From: Idiomarina baltica OS145
GTDB lineage: Bacteria; Pseudomonadota; Gammaproteobacteria; Enterobacterales; Alteromonadaceae
Assembly: GCF_000152885.1 (NCBI RefSeq)
Contig: NZ_CH672407.1
Span: 188,411-252,410 of the forward strand
DNA: 64,000 nucleotides
Direction: 5' to 3'
Made by a program: the position numbers and the translations under genes. Of the stretch, positions 1 through 10,223 are shown one piece after another. Under the pieces are notes generated by a model. It was not told the DNA's origin. It searched no databases and saw only the letters and a list, made by a program, of their open reading frames with translations. Every line of letters begins with the position of its first letter. The first letter of the stretch is position 1.

Positions 1-1035
1 TGCCAAAGTCGTTACCACTTCAGCAACCGACTTGCGAATAAATAAAGCGTCGTCGTTAGTGACGGTCATTTCCATATCCGGGAAACGATCACGTAAACGT
101 TCGAGCATCGCCAGCGCTTGATCAGAGATTTCAATCGTATTTGAACCCGCTTGGCGAATAACCCCCACGCCGACCACTGGCTTGCCATTTAGGCGTACAA
201 AACTGTTCGCATCCGCAGGACTAAAATAAGCTTGAGCGACATCACCAATGCGCGTATCGCCCGAAATTATAATATTTTCGACTTGCTCGGCATTAATTGA
301 AGTAGCATCGGCACGAATAATAATACGTTGATCCGTTGAGCGTAAGCTCCCTGCAGGCACATCAAAAGGAGCCTGACGCAATGCATCGGCGACATCCGTT
401 ACCGATAGCCCGAAACTCGTCAAACGTAGCGGATCAAGTGCAACGCGCAGCACGCGCTCACGGGCACCGTTAAGCCGAACATCCGCCACGCCCTCGATAG
501 ACAAAAACTCGGGCGCGAAATCTGTTTCTAACCGGCGTGTTAACTCTTCTAAACTCAACTTATCACTGGAGACGGCAATATCTAGGACTGCGCGCGCATC
601 ATCGTCTGCTTTTACAACGTTTACTTGTTCAACATCTTCGGGTAGTTCTCGTCGGACTTGGTTCACTGCTTCACGAACTTCGGCAGCCACAACATCAAGG
701 TCGACACTCGGCTGGAACTCAACCACGGTACGAGCGGAGTTTTCTTCTGACTGCGAACGAATCGATTTAACACCAGAAACACGAGCAGCGGCACCCTCTA
801 AAATACTCGTCACTTCAGCGTCGACAGTCTCGGGAGCACCACCGGGCAATGTTGCGCGAACAGTGACTACGGGTTGGTCGACATCCGGCAATTCACGCAC
901 TTCAACACCCATCAGAGCCGCGATGCCTGCAAGCGCAATTAAAATATTAAGTACAACAATGAGGACAGGTCGACGAATCGAGACCGAAGGTAAATCATTA
1001 CCTTCGTGCGCGGGCAAATTTTGCTTGTCAGACAT
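1..1035 (-). CDS. RND efflux pump inner-membrane subunit (N-terminal 345 codons, runs off the window)
   Basis: This is the first 345 codons of an AcrB/MexF-type resistance-nodulation-division transporter, a proton-driven inner-membrane pump that works with a periplasmic adaptor and an outer-membrane channel. The translation starts MSDKQNLPAHEG, followed by a first membrane helix around residues 25-45 (RRPVLIVVLNILIALAG). The periplasmic porter region then carries family-typical stretches such as ELPDVDQPVVTV, LPGGAPETVDAEVT and GVADVRLNGARERVLRV. The ATG at 1035-1033 overlaps the stop codon of the upstream adaptor gene in the form TAATG, so the two are translationally coupled. The C-terminal two thirds lie beyond position 1. 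The substrate cannot be told from this fragment; the short subfamily-like N-terminus resembles the multidrug/solvent pumps that use a single adaptor. Confidence 0.93.
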   Translation of the reverse strand, partial: MSDKQNLPAHEGNDLPSVSIRRPVLIVVLNILIALAGIAALMGVEVRELPDVDQPVVTVRATLPGGAPETVDAEVTSILEGAAARVSGVKSIRSQSEENSARTVVEFQPSVDLDVVAAEVREAVNQVRRELPEDVEQVNVVKADDDARAVLDIAVSSDKLSLEELTRRLETDFAPEFLSIEGVADVRLNGARERVLRVALDPLRLTSFGLSVTDVADALRQAPFDVPAGSLRSTDQRIIIRADATSINAEQVENIIISGDTRIGDVAQAYFSPADANSFVRLNGKPVVGVGVIRQAGSNTIEISDQALAMLERLRDRFPDMEMTVTNDDALFIRKSVAEVVTTLA

Positions 1036-2096
1036 TACTCGACCACCTCTTCAGTGCTCGCATCTAGTTCGCTCATCTCATACTTAATCGGTTGGCCATC
1101 ACGTAAGCTCTGCACACCCTCAACAATGAGCGTGTCGTCACGATTAATATTGCCTGATACTAATACGCGTCCCTCGAGTCGCTGTTCAATCTGTACTTCG
1201 ATGCGTTTCGCTTTACTGTTTTCAGCAATCCAAATGTAGGGATTATCTGCACCCCATGACAGCGCGACTTCGGGAATCGACGCAAACTCTTCGCCTGCGA
1301 GTTCTATCGCTGTGCGAAAACTAGTGCCCGGCAGGAAGTCGTCATTTTTGTTATCAACTTTCGCACGCGCTCTAAACATCCGCGTGGTAGGATTAATACG
1401 GGAATCAAGTTCTACTATTTCAGCATTTACCGGTTGCCCAGAATAACGCCATGGTTCGACCTCTAAAGTGACACCGGGCTTAAGCAAATAAACTGCCGCT
1501 TCAGGAATTTGGAAATTAATGAGCAACGTATCGCGGTCATCAATCGTCGCGATTTGCGTCTGCTCATTGATACGATCACCCTCTTCAACATCAGTAATGC
1601 CTACAATGCCATCAAAGGGTGCAATAATTTTTCGATCAGCTATCTCGGTTTCTACGCGATCGACTTCCACTTCCGCCAAATCACGCAACAAAATAGCATT
1701 ATCAAGCTCGGACTGTGGCACCGCACCTTGTTCGAAGCTTTGCTTCAAACGTTCTACTGTGCGCTCGGCATCTTTTAAACTGATTTGCGCCTGTCGCAAA
1801 GCGACTTGCTCACGTCGGTCGTCCAGTTGCACGAGTAGGTCGCCTGCTTGCACACGGTCACCCGGTTCAAAATTAACCTGAGTAACACGCTCACTGACCG
1901 GTGAAAACAACGTGACAGCGCGCTGTGCTTCGGCGGTACCTACAGCTTCGACACGGTTCTTTTCATTTTCAAATTGAACCGGCGCAACATTAACAAGCGC
2001 TTCACGCGCACCATAGCTCTGAGCCGTTGCTCCAGCCGATGCAACCAATAATGAGACTAACGCAGTAACCTGCAAACACCATGTAAAACGTTTCAT
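1035..2096 (-). CDS. RND efflux periplasmic adaptor (membrane fusion protein)
   Basis: A 353-residue HlyD/AcrA-family adaptor that bridges an inner-membrane RND pump to an outer-membrane channel. A signal peptide occupies roughly residues 1-25 and ends in ASAGATAQ. It is followed by a beta-barrel and lipoyl half-motif (SERVTQVNFEPGDRVQAGDLLVQLDD), a helical hairpin around residues 95-150, the second lipoyl half (IIAPFDGIVGITDVEEGDRI) and membrane-proximal beta domains. No lipobox cysteine is present, so it is probably a soluble periplasmic or signal-anchored form. It is 1 bp overlapped with the pump gene. An AGGG ribosome binding site lies about 5 bases ahead of the start, and directly upstream of that is a terminator-like hairpin (2105-2143), so initiation here may be subject to attenuation. 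Confidence 0.92.
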   Translation of the reverse strand: MKRFTWCLQVTALVSLLVASAGATAQSYGAREALVNVAPVQFENEKNRVEAVGTAEAQRAVTLFSPVSERVTQVNFEPGDRVQAGDLLVQLDDRREQVALRQAQISLKDAERTVERLKQSFEQGAVPQSELDNAILLRDLAEVEVDRVETEIADRKIIAPFDGIVGITDVEEGDRINEQTQIATIDDRDTLLINFQIPEAAVYLLKPGVTLEVEPWRYSGQPVNAEIVELDSRINPTTRMFRARAKVDNKNDDFLPGTSFRTAIELAGEEFASIPEVALSWGADNPYIWIAENSKAKRIEVQIEQRLEGRVLVSGNINRDDTLIVEGVQSLRDGQPIKYEMSELDASTEEVVE

Positions 2097-2104
2097 AATT
2101 CCCT

Positions 2105-2143
2105 ATAAAAACCCGCGGGTGCAAAGCAGCCGCGGGCTTTTTT
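2105..2143 (-). terminator. Intrinsic terminator after azurin, abutting the adaptor gene
   Basis: On the minus strand a GC-rich stem (CCCGCGG / CCGCGGG, 7 bp, 11-base loop, arms at 2131-2137 and 2112-2118) is followed by TTTTTA. This is a textbook Rho-independent terminator for the azurin gene. An A/T run on the other side makes it potentially bidirectional. It ends only about 15 bases before the adaptor start codon, so read-through or attenuation could set efflux-gene expression. Confidence 0.8.
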
Positions 2144-2161
2144 AACTCGCTTGGATTCAGT

Positions 2162-2611
2162 TTATTGAGTCAGTTTGAACTGACCTTTCATGATCGCCGA
2201 GTGACCTGGGAATGTGCAATAGAACATATAGTCACCGTCTGCACTCATTCCTTCAGTAGAAAAAGTCACACTCGTGGATTCACCACCACCGATAACATCA
2301 GTTGCAGCAATCACTTTATCCGAGTCAGGCACATAGTTGTTATCTAAGCCTGCCGACATGCCTTGTTGCACCACTGACTGCATATCGCTTGATTGACTCA
2401 AAACCCAGTTGTGGCCCATTACTTTCTTACCCATCTTACCTGAGTGCTTCAAAGTAAGGGTTACTTCAGAACAGCTAGCAGGTACAGAAAGTTCACTTTT
2501 ATCATAACGCATGTTATCTGAACCAGTGATTGTAAGTTCACATTCGTTAGCAAGTGCAGAGTTTGCGACTAACAACACTGAACCCGCGATTAAAGCTTTT
2601 AACAAACGCAT
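2162..2611 (-). CDS. azu: Azurin, periplasmic type I blue copper protein
   Basis: A periplasmic cupredoxin that shuttles electrons, typically between cytochromes and reductases or peroxidases. I take the ATG at 2611 (MRLLKALIAG, 149 aa), which has a GAGAGG ribosome binding site 7-8 bases upstream, rather than the longer frame from 2644. A signal peptide ending ANSALA leaves a mature protein of about 129 aa beginning NECELTITG, the usual azurin length. The copper ligands are readable: His in MGHNWVL, then Cys, His and Met in FYCTFPGHSAIMKGQF. The disulfide pair (CELTI and SCSEV) is also present. It stands alone, divergent from the PLP lyase gene, with its own terminator. A TATGAT-like element at 2649-2654 (minus) may be its -10. 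Confidence 0.95.
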   Translation of the reverse strand: MRLLKALIAGSVLLVANSALANECELTITGSDNMRYDKSELSVPASCSEVTLTLKHSGKMGKKVMGHNWVLSQSSDMQSVVQQGMSAGLDNNYVPDSDKVIAATDVIGGGESTSVTFSTEGMSADGDYMFYCTFPGHSAIMKGQFKLTQ

Positions 2612-2693
2612 TGCAATACCTCTCATTTTGAGACCAAAATACACTCAGATCATACGCAATAGAGCTAAATTAGATTACTGAGTAAACGATTTT

Positions 2694-3845
2694 ATGACAA
2701 AAAAGATAAATGACAGTTTCCAGACGTCTCTTGCACAAGGCGGAGAGAACACTACACAACCTTTCAAGCCGATTATCCCGGGTATTTTTACATCAACGAC
2801 CTATCAAAGAGATGAGGATAATCAATATCGTAGCGGAAGAGTCTATTCTCGCGCCGATAATCCAACTTACGATGCGCCAGAAAAGTTAATCGCTCAACTT
2901 GAGCACGCCGTCGACGCGAAACTATTTGCCTCGGGCATGGCAGCCGCGACCGCTGTATTTCAAGCACTCAAGCCCGGCGATGTCGTGTTGGCACCTGACA
3001 TCATGTATTGGGCGTTACGCAACTGGCTGAAAGGTCTAGCGACCGATGCCGGATTGCACGTTCACTTTGTCGATATGACACAACTCGATCAGGTGGAAAA
3101 TAAAATCACGCAGCTACAGCCCAAATTGATTTGGCTCGAAACGCCCGGCAACCCGATGTGGACCGTGAGCGACATTCGCGCCATTGCCGATATTGCCAAA
3201 CATCAAGGCGCGCGCGTTGCAGTCGATTCAACCGTAGCCACACCGATACTAACACGTCCACTCGAGTTGGGTGCCGATATTGTTATGCACTCTGCCACTA
3301 AGTACTTGAACGGTCACTCTGACGTTATCGCCGGTGCGCTTGCCACACGAGAAAACGATGATTTCTGGAAACGTATTCTTGCAATACGCGCTCAAGGAGG
3401 TGCGGTACCGTCCCCAATGGATGCAGCTCAGCTATTACGCGGCATGCGTACTTTATTTTTGCGCGTGCGCGAAAGCTGTGACTCGGCCATGTTTCTCGCC
3501 CAACAACTGGAGCAACACCCCATGGTCAGTGAAGTGCTCTACCCAGGACTCCCCTCTTTTGCCGGTTATGAAATCGCCTGCAAACAAATGGAAGGCGGCT
3601 TTGGTGGCATGCTATCAATTAGACTCGTCGGAGGCGAGCAACAAGCCGTCGGCACCGCAGCCAAAACACGTCTATGGCACCGCGCGACTTCGCTCGGTGG
3701 TGTTGAGAGCCTCATTGAGCATCGTGCCAGTATTGAAGGAGCGGGCACGCCTGTACCCGACGACTTACTAAGATTGTCCGTCGGCATTGAGCGTAAAGAA
3801 GATCTACTCGCCGATTTAGTTCATGCTATCGAGGCGTCAGCTTAA
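2694..3845 (+). CDS. metC: Cys/Met metabolism PLP-dependent enzyme, cystathionine beta-lyase-like
   Basis: A 383-residue fold-type I PLP enzyme of the cystathionine beta/gamma-lyase and gamma-synthase family. It probably cleaves cystathionine to homocysteine in methionine synthesis, although the exact reaction cannot be read from sequence. Family marks are [19 protein letters not shown] near the N-terminus, [15 protein letters not shown] (cofactor phosphate site), [21 protein letters not shown] and the Schiff-base lysine in [13 protein letters not shown]. The length fits the family. Its stop overlaps the convergent malic-enzyme stop by 4 bp. Alternatives are cystathionine gamma-lyase or a sulfhydrylase; the metC symbol is the less certain part of the call. 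Confidence 0.85.
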   Translation: MTKKINDSFQTSLAQGGENTTQPFKPIIPGIFTSTTYQRDEDNQYRSGRVYSRADNPTYDAPEKLIAQLEHAVDAKLFASGMAAATAVFQALKPGDVVLAPDIMYWALRNWLKGLATDAGLHVHFVDMTQLDQVENKITQLQPKLIWLETPGNPMWTVSDIRAIADIAKHQGARVAVDSTVATPILTRPLELGADIVMHSATKYLNGHSDVIAGALATRENDDFWKRILAIRAQGGAVPSPMDAAQLLRGMRTLFLRVRESCDSAMFLAQQLEQHPMVSEVLYPGLPSFAGYEIACKQMEGGFGGMLSIRLVGGEQQAVGTAAKTRLWHRATSLGGVESLIEHRASIEGAGTPVPDDLLRLSVGIERKEDLLADLVHAIEASA

Positions 3846-5533
3846 ATGCTGACGCGCTTGTAATGACGGTACTCAGGAGACCAGAAGTTTTTCTCAATAC
3901 GTTGCTTGAGTACCTCATCATCGATTTCGAGCGCAACGCCCTCTTCTTGTGCCACTTTCGCAACGGCAAAGGCAATGTCTTTACTCAATTGAGCCAGCTC
4001 GGTGAAACCGGGTAATAAGTTCTTATTCTTACCGTTGGCACTCGGCGAGGCTTTCGCCAGCGTCTTACTTGCCACTCGGAACATCTCGTCACTGACACGC
4101 GTCGCCTTCACCGCGATAACACCTAAACCAATGCCCGGAAAGATATAGCTATTATTACATTGCGCTATCGGATACGTGGTGCCTTCCCACTCAACTTCGC
4201 CGAATGGGCTGCCTGTTGCGACAATCGCTTTGCCCTGTGTCCACTTAATAACGTCGTGAGGATGCGCTTCGACATGCTTCGACGGGTTCGATAGTGGGAA
4301 AATAATTGGCTGCTCCACGTAGCGTGCCATCGTGGTAATCACTTGTTCAGTGAATAACCCCGCCTGACCCGAAACACCAATCAATACGTCTGGTTCAGCA
4401 CAATGAATCACATCCAACAGCGACGGATAGTCGCCACTGTATTGCCAGTCTTTTAGGCTATCAATCGGTTGCGCTAACGCCTGTTGAAAGTCACGTAAGT
4501 CGCTCATGCTATCAACCACTAAGCCATAGCGATCGACCATGAAAATCTGCTTTTTAGCTTGTTCTTCGCTCAGCCCTTCAGCAACCATCTGAATCATCAC
4601 TTGTTCAGCGATACCACAACCGGCCGACCCTGCGCCAACAAACACGACTTTCTGCTCACTCAGCTTTTTGCCCTTCTGACGACACGCAGCGAGCAACGTG
4701 CCGACTGTGACGGACGCCGTGCCTTGAATATCGTCGTTGAAACAACACACCTCATCACGATAGCGGCGAAGCAACGGCATTGCATTGGGCTGTGCGAAAT
4801 CCTCAAACTGCAGCATCACACCCGGCCAACGCCGTGTTACCGCTTTAATGAATTTCTCTAAGAACTCATCATACTGCTCTTGATTAATGCGCTTGTGACG
4901 CGCGCCCATATACATTGGGTCATTCAGCAGTTTTTCATTATTCGTGCCGACATCAAGCATCACTGGTAGCGTATAGGCTGGACTGATACCGCCGCAGGCC
5001 GTGTAAAGCGACAGCTTACCAATGGGGATCCCCATTCCACCAATGCCTTGGTCACCCAAACCAAGAATACGTTCACCGTCGGTGACGACGATAACTTTAA
5101 CTTTTTGCTTGGTGGCATTGCGTAAAATGTCATCGAGCTGATCGCGCTCGGAATAGGAGATAAATAAGCCACGTGAACTGCGATAAATATCAGAGAATTT
5201 TTCGCACGCATCGCCCACTGTAGGGGTATAAATGATCGGCATCATTTCTTCTAAATGATCGGTCAGCAAGCGATAAAATAAGGTTTCGTTGTTATCTTGA
5301 ATGGCGCGCAAATAGATATGCTTATTAAGTGGAGTCTCAAAGCTTTTATACTGCATATAGGCACGTTCGGCCTGTTCTTCAATCGATTCATAACGGGGCG
5401 GTAACAAGCCCGTTAGATTAAATGCCGCTCGCTCTTCTTTACTAAACGCGCTGCCTTTATTCAGCAACGGAGTTTCTAACAACGATGGTCCCGCATAGGG
5501 AATATACAAAGGACGTTTTTGTTCGTCAGACAT
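3842..5533 (-). CDS. maeA: NAD-dependent malic enzyme
   Basis: A 563-residue cytoplasmic malic enzyme that oxidatively decarboxylates malate to pyruvate and so feeds gluconeogenic precursors or acetyl-CoA. It has the N-terminal malic domain signature ([22 protein letters not shown]), the catalytic region [21 protein letters not shown], and [10 protein letters not shown] with FNDDIQGTA for metal and substrate binding. The Rossmann motif [16 protein letters not shown] lies near residue 310, and [14 protein letters not shown] is also conserved. The full-length form of about 560 aa, without a phosphotransacetylase fusion, matches the SfcA/MaeA type rather than MaeB. It is monocistronic; the ATG follows TAGGAG by about 9 bases. 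Confidence 0.95.
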   Translation of the reverse strand: MSDEQKRPLYIPYAGPSLLETPLLNKGSAFSKEERAAFNLTGLLPPRYESIEEQAERAYMQYKSFETPLNKHIYLRAIQDNNETLFYRLLTDHLEEMMPIIYTPTVGDACEKFSDIYRSSRGLFISYSERDQLDDILRNATKQKVKVIVVTDGERILGLGDQGIGGMGIPIGKLSLYTACGGISPAYTLPVMLDVGTNNEKLLNDPMYMGARHKRINQEQYDEFLEKFIKAVTRRWPGVMLQFEDFAQPNAMPLLRRYRDEVCCFNDDIQGTASVTVGTLLAACRQKGKKLSEQKVVFVGAGSAGCGIAEQVMIQMVAEGLSEEQAKKQIFMVDRYGLVVDSMSDLRDFQQALAQPIDSLKDWQYSGDYPSLLDVIHCAEPDVLIGVSGQAGLFTEQVITTMARYVEQPIIFPLSNPSKHVEAHPHDVIKWTQGKAIVATGSPFGEVEWEGTTYPIAQCNNSYIFPGIGLGVIAVKATRVSDEMFRVASKTLAKASPSANGKNKNLLPGFTELAQLSKDIAFAVAKVAQEEGVALEIDDEVLKQRIEKNFWSPEYRHYKRVSI

Positions 5534-5731
5534 GCGCTCGGACTCCTAAACCAAGATAAATTGACTGCCGAGATGATAGCAGAAAATCATCCGGTTAGGT
5601 TGAACGAAACGCACGCTCTAAAAACAGGACTGACCAGATGCGGCTAATCCCCTATAAAAATAGATGAACTTATTCGACAATAAACCAGTATCTGATGCAC
5701 AATAGATTAAATTTTTTAGAACTTAAGAGTT
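5534..5731. other. Divergent intergenic region, maeA and conserved hypothetical gene
   Basis: About 200 bp of AT-rich DNA between two divergent start codons. It must hold both promoters. I see an extended -10-like TGCTATCAT ahead of maeA on the minus strand (about 5573-5581) but no convincing -35, and nothing else I can name. Confidence 0.4.
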
Positions 5732-6139
5732 ATGGATAACCGTACGCTATCAGACGAGGCGTTTCTTAACGCAATTAAACAAGGCGAGTTTTCTCGAGAT
5801 AGTACCGATCACAGTTGGCACTTGCGTTTGGCATGGATACATTTAAAACGTGCACCCTGGCCGATCGCACTTGCCGAAGTGGTCGCTACGTTGCGTGCCA
5901 ACCAACATATCATGTCATTGAACGAACGCTATCATCATACCTTAACGGTCGCGACACTACGTATTATGAGCCAACGTTTAAGCGAGCAACCCTGCTCTGA
6001 CTTCACAGAGTTTAAACAACAGAACGCTGACTTAGTCAACGACTTAAAAGCCGTACTCGCACAGCACTATAAGCCAGAGACACTGGACTCACCAACAGCC
6101 AGACGTACGTTCGTGAGCCCGGATAAGAAACCGCTTTAG
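5732..6139 (+). CDS. Conserved hypothetical protein, 135 aa
   Basis: I do not know a function for this protein. It is a soluble, mostly helical 135-residue protein with no signal peptide or membrane segment. Two features stand out: an early HSWHLRLAWIHLKR segment followed by a central ERYHHTLTVATLR, and a C-terminus of the form AQHYKPETLDSPTARRTFVSPDKKPL. From memory this His-rich layout (H..L+LA, YH.T, Y.pe.L.S..AR..F..PD) recurs in small uncharacterised bacterial proteins, so I regard it as a real gene rather than a spurious frame. It is monocistronic, starts 12 bases after an AAGAG-like site and ends 2 bases before the convergent MAPEG gene. Confidence 0.7.
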   Translation: MDNRTLSDEAFLNAIKQGEFSRDSTDHSWHLRLAWIHLKRAPWPIALAEVVATLRANQHIMSLNERYHHTLTVATLRIMSQRLSEQPCSDFTEFKQQNADLVNDLKAVLAQHYKPETLDSPTARRTFVSPDKKPL

Positions 6140-6141
6140 CC

Positions 6142-6564
6142 TTACTTCGTCACTAAGTGAACAAGCGTAAACACTAATAAAGCTACGTTAGCTAACCAAC
6201 CCAACATAAAAAAGTAGCTACGCGGGCTCGGATTTTTGTTTGTCGCTATCACATAATAAAGAATCATGTGAAGAATACGCGCGACCGCAAAAAAGCCCGT
6301 CAGTAACGCGGTCCAAAACGGGTTGGCACCACTTAATACAGCTAAAAATACCGTGCCTAACATGACACTGAGGTTTTCGATACTGTTTTGGTGCGTGCGC
6401 CACGCTCTAAAGGTAAAGCTTTCATGGCCTTGTTGCTGAGGTGGCTTGCCTGGAATAGCACCGTCTTCTTTTGCTTTTCTACCACTGGCAATCAACCATT
6501 GTAGTAGGACCGTTGCCAATATCACTGCAAGGGCAATAAAGGTTCCATTGTACGCTTCAAACAT
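6142..6564 (-). CDS. MAPEG-family integral membrane protein
   Basis: A 140-residue member of the MAPEG superfamily (membrane-associated proteins in eicosanoid and glutathione metabolism). The predicted layout is four membrane helices, around residues 8-26, 65-82, 85-108 and 115-136. The family-typical polar stretch RAWRTHQNSIENLSVML sits between helix 1 and helix 2, where the Asn/Glu/Arg residues line the glutathione site in characterised members. Bacterial homologues may be glutathione transferases, but most are untested. It is the last gene of the ybjQ-to-MAPEG run, 9 bases after murI. The substrate is unknown. Confidence 0.85.
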   Translation of the reverse strand: MFEAYNGTFIALAVILATVLLQWLIASGRKAKEDGAIPGKPPQQQGHESFTFRAWRTHQNSIENLSVMLGTVFLAVLSGANPFWTALLTGFFAVARILHMILYYVIATNKNPSPRSYFFMLGWLANVALLVFTLVHLVTK

Positions 6565-6573
6565 GGCTCTTCC

Positions 6574-7320
6574 TTATAAGTTAAGTTGCCACCGTTTTGC
6601 CACCCGACGCACCGCTTCGACATTTTCTGAAGCGTGGATGGTTATCGGTGTTTCGTCAAACTGACGTTTTAAATCTAAATGCTGACTTAACCACTGTACC
6701 ATTGCTTCGCCCGAATGGATCGTTTTTGCGCCACTGAAATATTCACTAATCGCATCGCTAATCAATGGGAAGTGAGTACATCCTAACAGCACAACGTCTG
6801 GCCGCTCTAGCGCGCTAAAGTAATGGTCAAAGGTGGCATGTAAAATCGCGCCCTCGTAAAGTTCCTCCTCAACAATGGGCACAAACAACGGCGTCGCCAT
6901 CGCCGTGGCATGCTCAAAACCAAGCTGCTTTATACGCCGTTGGTATTCCCCGGATTGAATCGTCGAGCGTGTTGCAATCACCAATACCTGGCTGTCATGG
7001 TTTACTTCGGTTGCTTGTTCAAGCGCCATCACGCCCGGCTCTAACACGCCATACACGGGTTTATTAGAAAACTTCTGCATGGTTTCCAGCGCCACTACAC
7101 TGACCGTATTACAGGCAACGATTAAGGCATCGACATCGGTACCGTTAAAAAACTCGACCGCTTCGAGTGCGTAGCGAGTTACCGTATTACTGTCCTTACT
7201 GCCGTATGGTACGCGCGCCGTGTCACCAAAATAGAGCAACTCGGAAAAATAACGGCTCCGTTGCAGTGAGCGGGCGACAGTCAGACCGCCCACCCCGCTA
7301 TCAAAAACGCCTAACTTCAC
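6574..7320 (-). CDS. murI: Glutamate racemase
   Basis: A 248-residue cytoplasmic racemase that converts L-glutamate to D-glutamate for peptidoglycan. It shows the N-terminal GVFDSGVGGLTV motif (Asp7/Ser8), the first catalytic Cys in VACNTVS and the second in LLGCTHFPLI, plus PYG in DTARVPYGSK. The length is that of the short MurI class without the E. coli N-terminal activator extension. It is placed 9 bases after copA and 9 bases before the MAPEG gene, so it is likely co-transcribed with a copper pump, an unusual setting for a cell-wall gene. Confidence 0.96.
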   Translation of the reverse strand: MKLGVFDSGVGGLTVARSLQRSRYFSELLYFGDTARVPYGSKDSNTVTRYALEAVEFFNGTDVDALIVACNTVSVVALETMQKFSNKPVYGVLEPGVMALEQATEVNHDSQVLVIATRSTIQSGEYQRRIKQLGFEHATAMATPLFVPIVEEELYEGAILHATFDHYFSALERPDVVLLGCTHFPLISDAISEYFSGAKTIHSGEAMVQWLSQHLDLKRQFDETPITIHASENVEAVRRVAKRWQLNL

Positions 7321-7329
7321 TGAGGCTCC

Positions 7330-9570
7330 TTACAAAGTAATACGTTTAAGACGTAACGCATTAGAAATAACAAAGACACTTGAGAGCGCCATAGCGCCTG
7401 CGGCTAGCATCGGTGACAGAGTAATGCCCCAAAACGGGTACAATAAGCCCGCAGCTACGGGAATCAACGCCGTATTGTAGGCGAACGCCCAAAATAAATT
7501 TTGGCGGATATTGCGCATGGTCTGACGCGATAGACTGAATGCATTACGCACTCCGTTCAAATCATCAGACATCATCACTACATCGGCACTTTCGATCGCC
7601 ACGTCTGTACCTGTTCCAACGGCAATACCAATATCTGCGGCCGCCAGTGCGGGCGCATCATTAATACCGTCACCTACGAAAATTAACTTACCATACTGAG
7701 CTTGCAGCTTTTCTACCGCAGCCACTTTACCATCGGGCTTAACTCCCGCCACCACGTCACTGATACCGAGTTCTTTTGCCACTTTTTGTGCAGTCGCCTC
7801 AGCATCGCCCGTGACCATCGCGGTGCGTATGTTCTGTTCCGCTAAATGCTTAATCAAAGCCTTGGCTGAAGGTCGAATAGGATCAGCGACCGAGAACACC
7901 GCGGCTAACTGACCATCAATAGCTACATATAGGGGCGTTTGCCCATTGCGTTCAATGGTTTGAGTTTGTTGCTGGGTACTGTCGAGTGCAACCGATTGCT
8001 CATCCATTAAGGTACGTGAGCCGACCAATAACGTACGACCATCAACCTTACCCTCAACGCCAAGCCCCGCTAGAGCATTAAAACTCTCCGGTTGGGTCAA
8101 CGGCTTGCTTTGTGCTTCAGCGTAATTAACTAACGCCTGAGCCGTTGGGTGCTCTGAGCGTTGCTCTAGACTCGCCGCTAGCATTAACGCATCATCATCA
8201 GCTTGTATTGCCTCCCAGCTCACCACCTCGGGGTGACCTGCGGTCAGCGTTCCAGTCTTATCGAATACTACAATACGCGCGTTCTCAATTTGCTGTAACG
8301 CACTGCCTTGTCGAAACAATACGCCCTCATCGGCACCTCGCCCGGTGCCAACCATGATCGAAGTCGGTGTGGCAAGCCCCATGGCACAAGGGCAGGCAAT
8401 AATGAGTACCGCGACTGCGTTAATTAAGGCAAACGTGAGCGCGTTGTCGCCTTTAGCAAAGAACCACACCAAAAAGGTTAATGCCGCCGCCGCCATAACC
8501 GCTGGGACAAACCACAGCGTGATGCGGTTAACGGTATCTTGAATAGGTAGCTTCGCGCCTTGTGCTTGTTCAACCATGCGGATAATTTGCGCCAGCACCG
8601 TGGTTTCACCTATCGCAGTCGCCTTAAAGCGAAAACTTCCCTGCTGATTAATGGTTCCGCCAACCACCTTATCGCCCGTTTCTTTTGCCACCGGCTCGGC
8701 CTCGCCGGTAATCATCGACTCATTCACATAACTGTCGCCACTCACGATGGTGCCATCGACAGGCACCTGCTCGCCCGGACGTACTTCGATAATATCGCCT
8801 TTACTCAGTGATTTAATATCAACAGTCTCGCTACTCTCGTCGTCACTGACGCGACGCGCCGTTTTGCTTTGTAAGTTCAATAAGCGTTTAATCGCATCGG
8901 ACGTGTGACTTTTCGCTCGCGCTTCTAAAAAGCGCCCAGCCAAAATCAACGTCACTATCACTGCGGAGGCTTCAAAATAGACATTCACCGCATGCGCAGG
9001 AAGCCACTGCGGCATTAGCGTGGCAACGACGGAGTAACCCCAAGCAGCCGTCGCACCCAGCACGACAAGTGAATTCATATCAGGAGCACGACGCAATAGC
9101 GCTGGAATACCTATTTGATAAAAGCGACGACCGGGCCATGCCAACACCACCGTTGTCAGCAACATTTGTATCCAAAAATTGGCGGTTTGGCCTAAGCTGG
9201 AATCAACCCACTCACCAAATGCTGGGATCAAATGGCTACCCATCGCAATAACAAAAACGGGCAAGGTAAACAGCACAGCAATGATCAGATCGCGTTTTAG
9301 TTGTTTAAATTCGTTCGCCTTTTGCTGCTCTTGTCGCGCCATTTCCGCCTCACGATCGACAATCGCATGAGCGTCATAGCCTGCATCCCTTATAGCCTGA
9401 ATCGCATCCTCTTGCGACGCTGTGACTAGCGTCATTTCCGCGGCATCAGAGGCTAAGTTAACACTGACATCCTCAATGCCTTTGACACCATTTAACGCCT
9501 TATCAACGCGACTCGCACAGGAGCCGCAGTTCATTCCTTCGACCGATAAACGTATTTGTTTGCGTGTCAT
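7330..9570 (-). CDS. copA: Copper-exporting P1B-type ATPase
   Basis: A 746-residue heavy-metal ATPase that pumps Cu(I) out of the cytoplasm. It has a single N-terminal HMA domain with GMNCGSCAS (CxxC at Cys15/Cys18), eight predicted membrane helices and the actuator loop TGEAEP. The transmembrane metal site is [10 protein letters not shown], diagnostic for copper or silver export. The phosphorylation site is DKTGTLT, the nucleotide-binding His-Pro pair is in SEHPTAQAL, and the hinge is [10 protein letters not shown]. One HMA domain instead of two is common in this group. It follows the DUF998 gene by 8 bases. No CueR operator is visible right upstream because the gene is operon-internal. Confidence 0.96.
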   Translation of the reverse strand: MTRKQIRLSVEGMNCGSCASRVDKALNGVKGIEDVSVNLASDAAEMTLVTASQEDAIQAIRDAGYDAHAIVDREAEMARQEQQKANEFKQLKRDLIIAVLFTLPVFVIAMGSHLIPAFGEWVDSSLGQTANFWIQMLLTTVVLAWPGRRFYQIGIPALLRRAPDMNSLVVLGATAAWGYSVVATLMPQWLPAHAVNVYFEASAVIVTLILAGRFLEARAKSHTSDAIKRLLNLQSKTARRVSDDESSETVDIKSLSKGDIIEVRPGEQVPVDGTIVSGDSYVNESMITGEAEPVAKETGDKVVGGTINQQGSFRFKATAIGETTVLAQIIRMVEQAQGAKLPIQDTVNRITLWFVPAVMAAAALTFLVWFFAKGDNALTFALINAVAVLIIACPCAMGLATPTSIMVGTGRGADEGVLFRQGSALQQIENARIVVFDKTGTLTAGHPEVVSWEAIQADDDALMLAASLEQRSEHPTAQALVNYAEAQSKPLTQPESFNALAGLGVEGKVDGRTLLVGSRTLMDEQSVALDSTQQQTQTIERNGQTPLYVAIDGQLAAVFSVADPIRPSAKALIKHLAEQNIRTAMVTGDAEATAQKVAKELGISDVVAGVKPDGKVAAVEKLQAQYGKLIFVGDGINDAPALAAADIGIAVGTGTDVAIESADVVMMSDDLNGVRNAFSLSRQTMRNIRQNLFWAFAYNTALIPVAAGLLYPFWGITLSPMLAAGAMALSSVFVISNALRLKRITL

Positions 9571-9578
9571 ACTGCCCT

Positions 9579-10214
9579 CTATTCGTTTGAGGAGTGTTTA
9601 CGGGTGATTCCAAGTAGTAGCCAGAATACAGCTAACTGGGCAATTTCGAGGTACCGTTGAATTGCGCCTCGAACGGGTTCGAGGTTTTCGGTTGGCATGA
9701 TGAAAAAGCCTAACCCGATAATGATCGCCAATAACACAAAAACAATTCGCAACGCCCAATGCGCGCGAGGGGTAAAGGCGAGCAACAACGTACCGGCGGC
9801 AAAGCCCAAGTAACTTAGAATACCGATCCAATTGTGAATCGTTTGCGATGCCGAACCGTCAATCGGACAACCGGCATCGCAAGGCGCAAGCGCTGCGCCC
9901 AAATAAGCAAAGGGGTAAAAGAACAGTAATGCGTAGCCGAGTGCACTGATACCCTCAACACGTACTCGGCTACGCGCAGACACCAAGAAACTTAACACCA
10001 CAATCGCAAAGGGTACAAAGCCGACCCAGCCCAGCACGCCAGCTGCCGTTGTGCCGGTAGCATTAATTTCGCTGATGTACTGGCTCATGTGGCTGTAATC
10101 GGGCTTAACCCAGCTTGCCACCAACAGTAAACCCAGCCAAAAAATCGATACCACCACCAGTTGTGGCGTCATCGCTTGTTTTGCGGACGTGTGATCGGGT
10201 GTTGATGTCTGCAC
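9579..10214 (-). CDS. DUF998 family membrane protein
   Basis: A 211-residue integral membrane protein with about six hydrophobic helices. The N-terminal region carries the DUF998 hallmark [15 protein letters not shown] just after helix 1, and a central [19 protein letters not shown] loop contains paired cysteines and a His. Characterised biochemistry is lacking for this family. The two cysteines (APCDAGCP) could form a disulfide or bind metal on the periplasmic side; with copA 8 bases downstream, a metal-related role is conceivable but is inference only. Confidence 0.82.
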   Translation of the reverse strand: MQTSTPDHTSAKQAMTPQLVVVSIFWLGLLLVASWVKPDYSHMSQYISEINATGTTAAGVLGWVGFVPFAIVVLSFLVSARSRVRVEGISALGYALLFFYPFAYLGAALAPCDAGCPIDGSASQTIHNWIGILSYLGFAAGTLLLAFTPRAHWALRIVFVLLAIIIGLGFFIMPTENLEPVRGAIQRYLEIAQLAVFWLLLGITRKHSSNE

Positions 10215-10223
10215 TGTTGCTCC

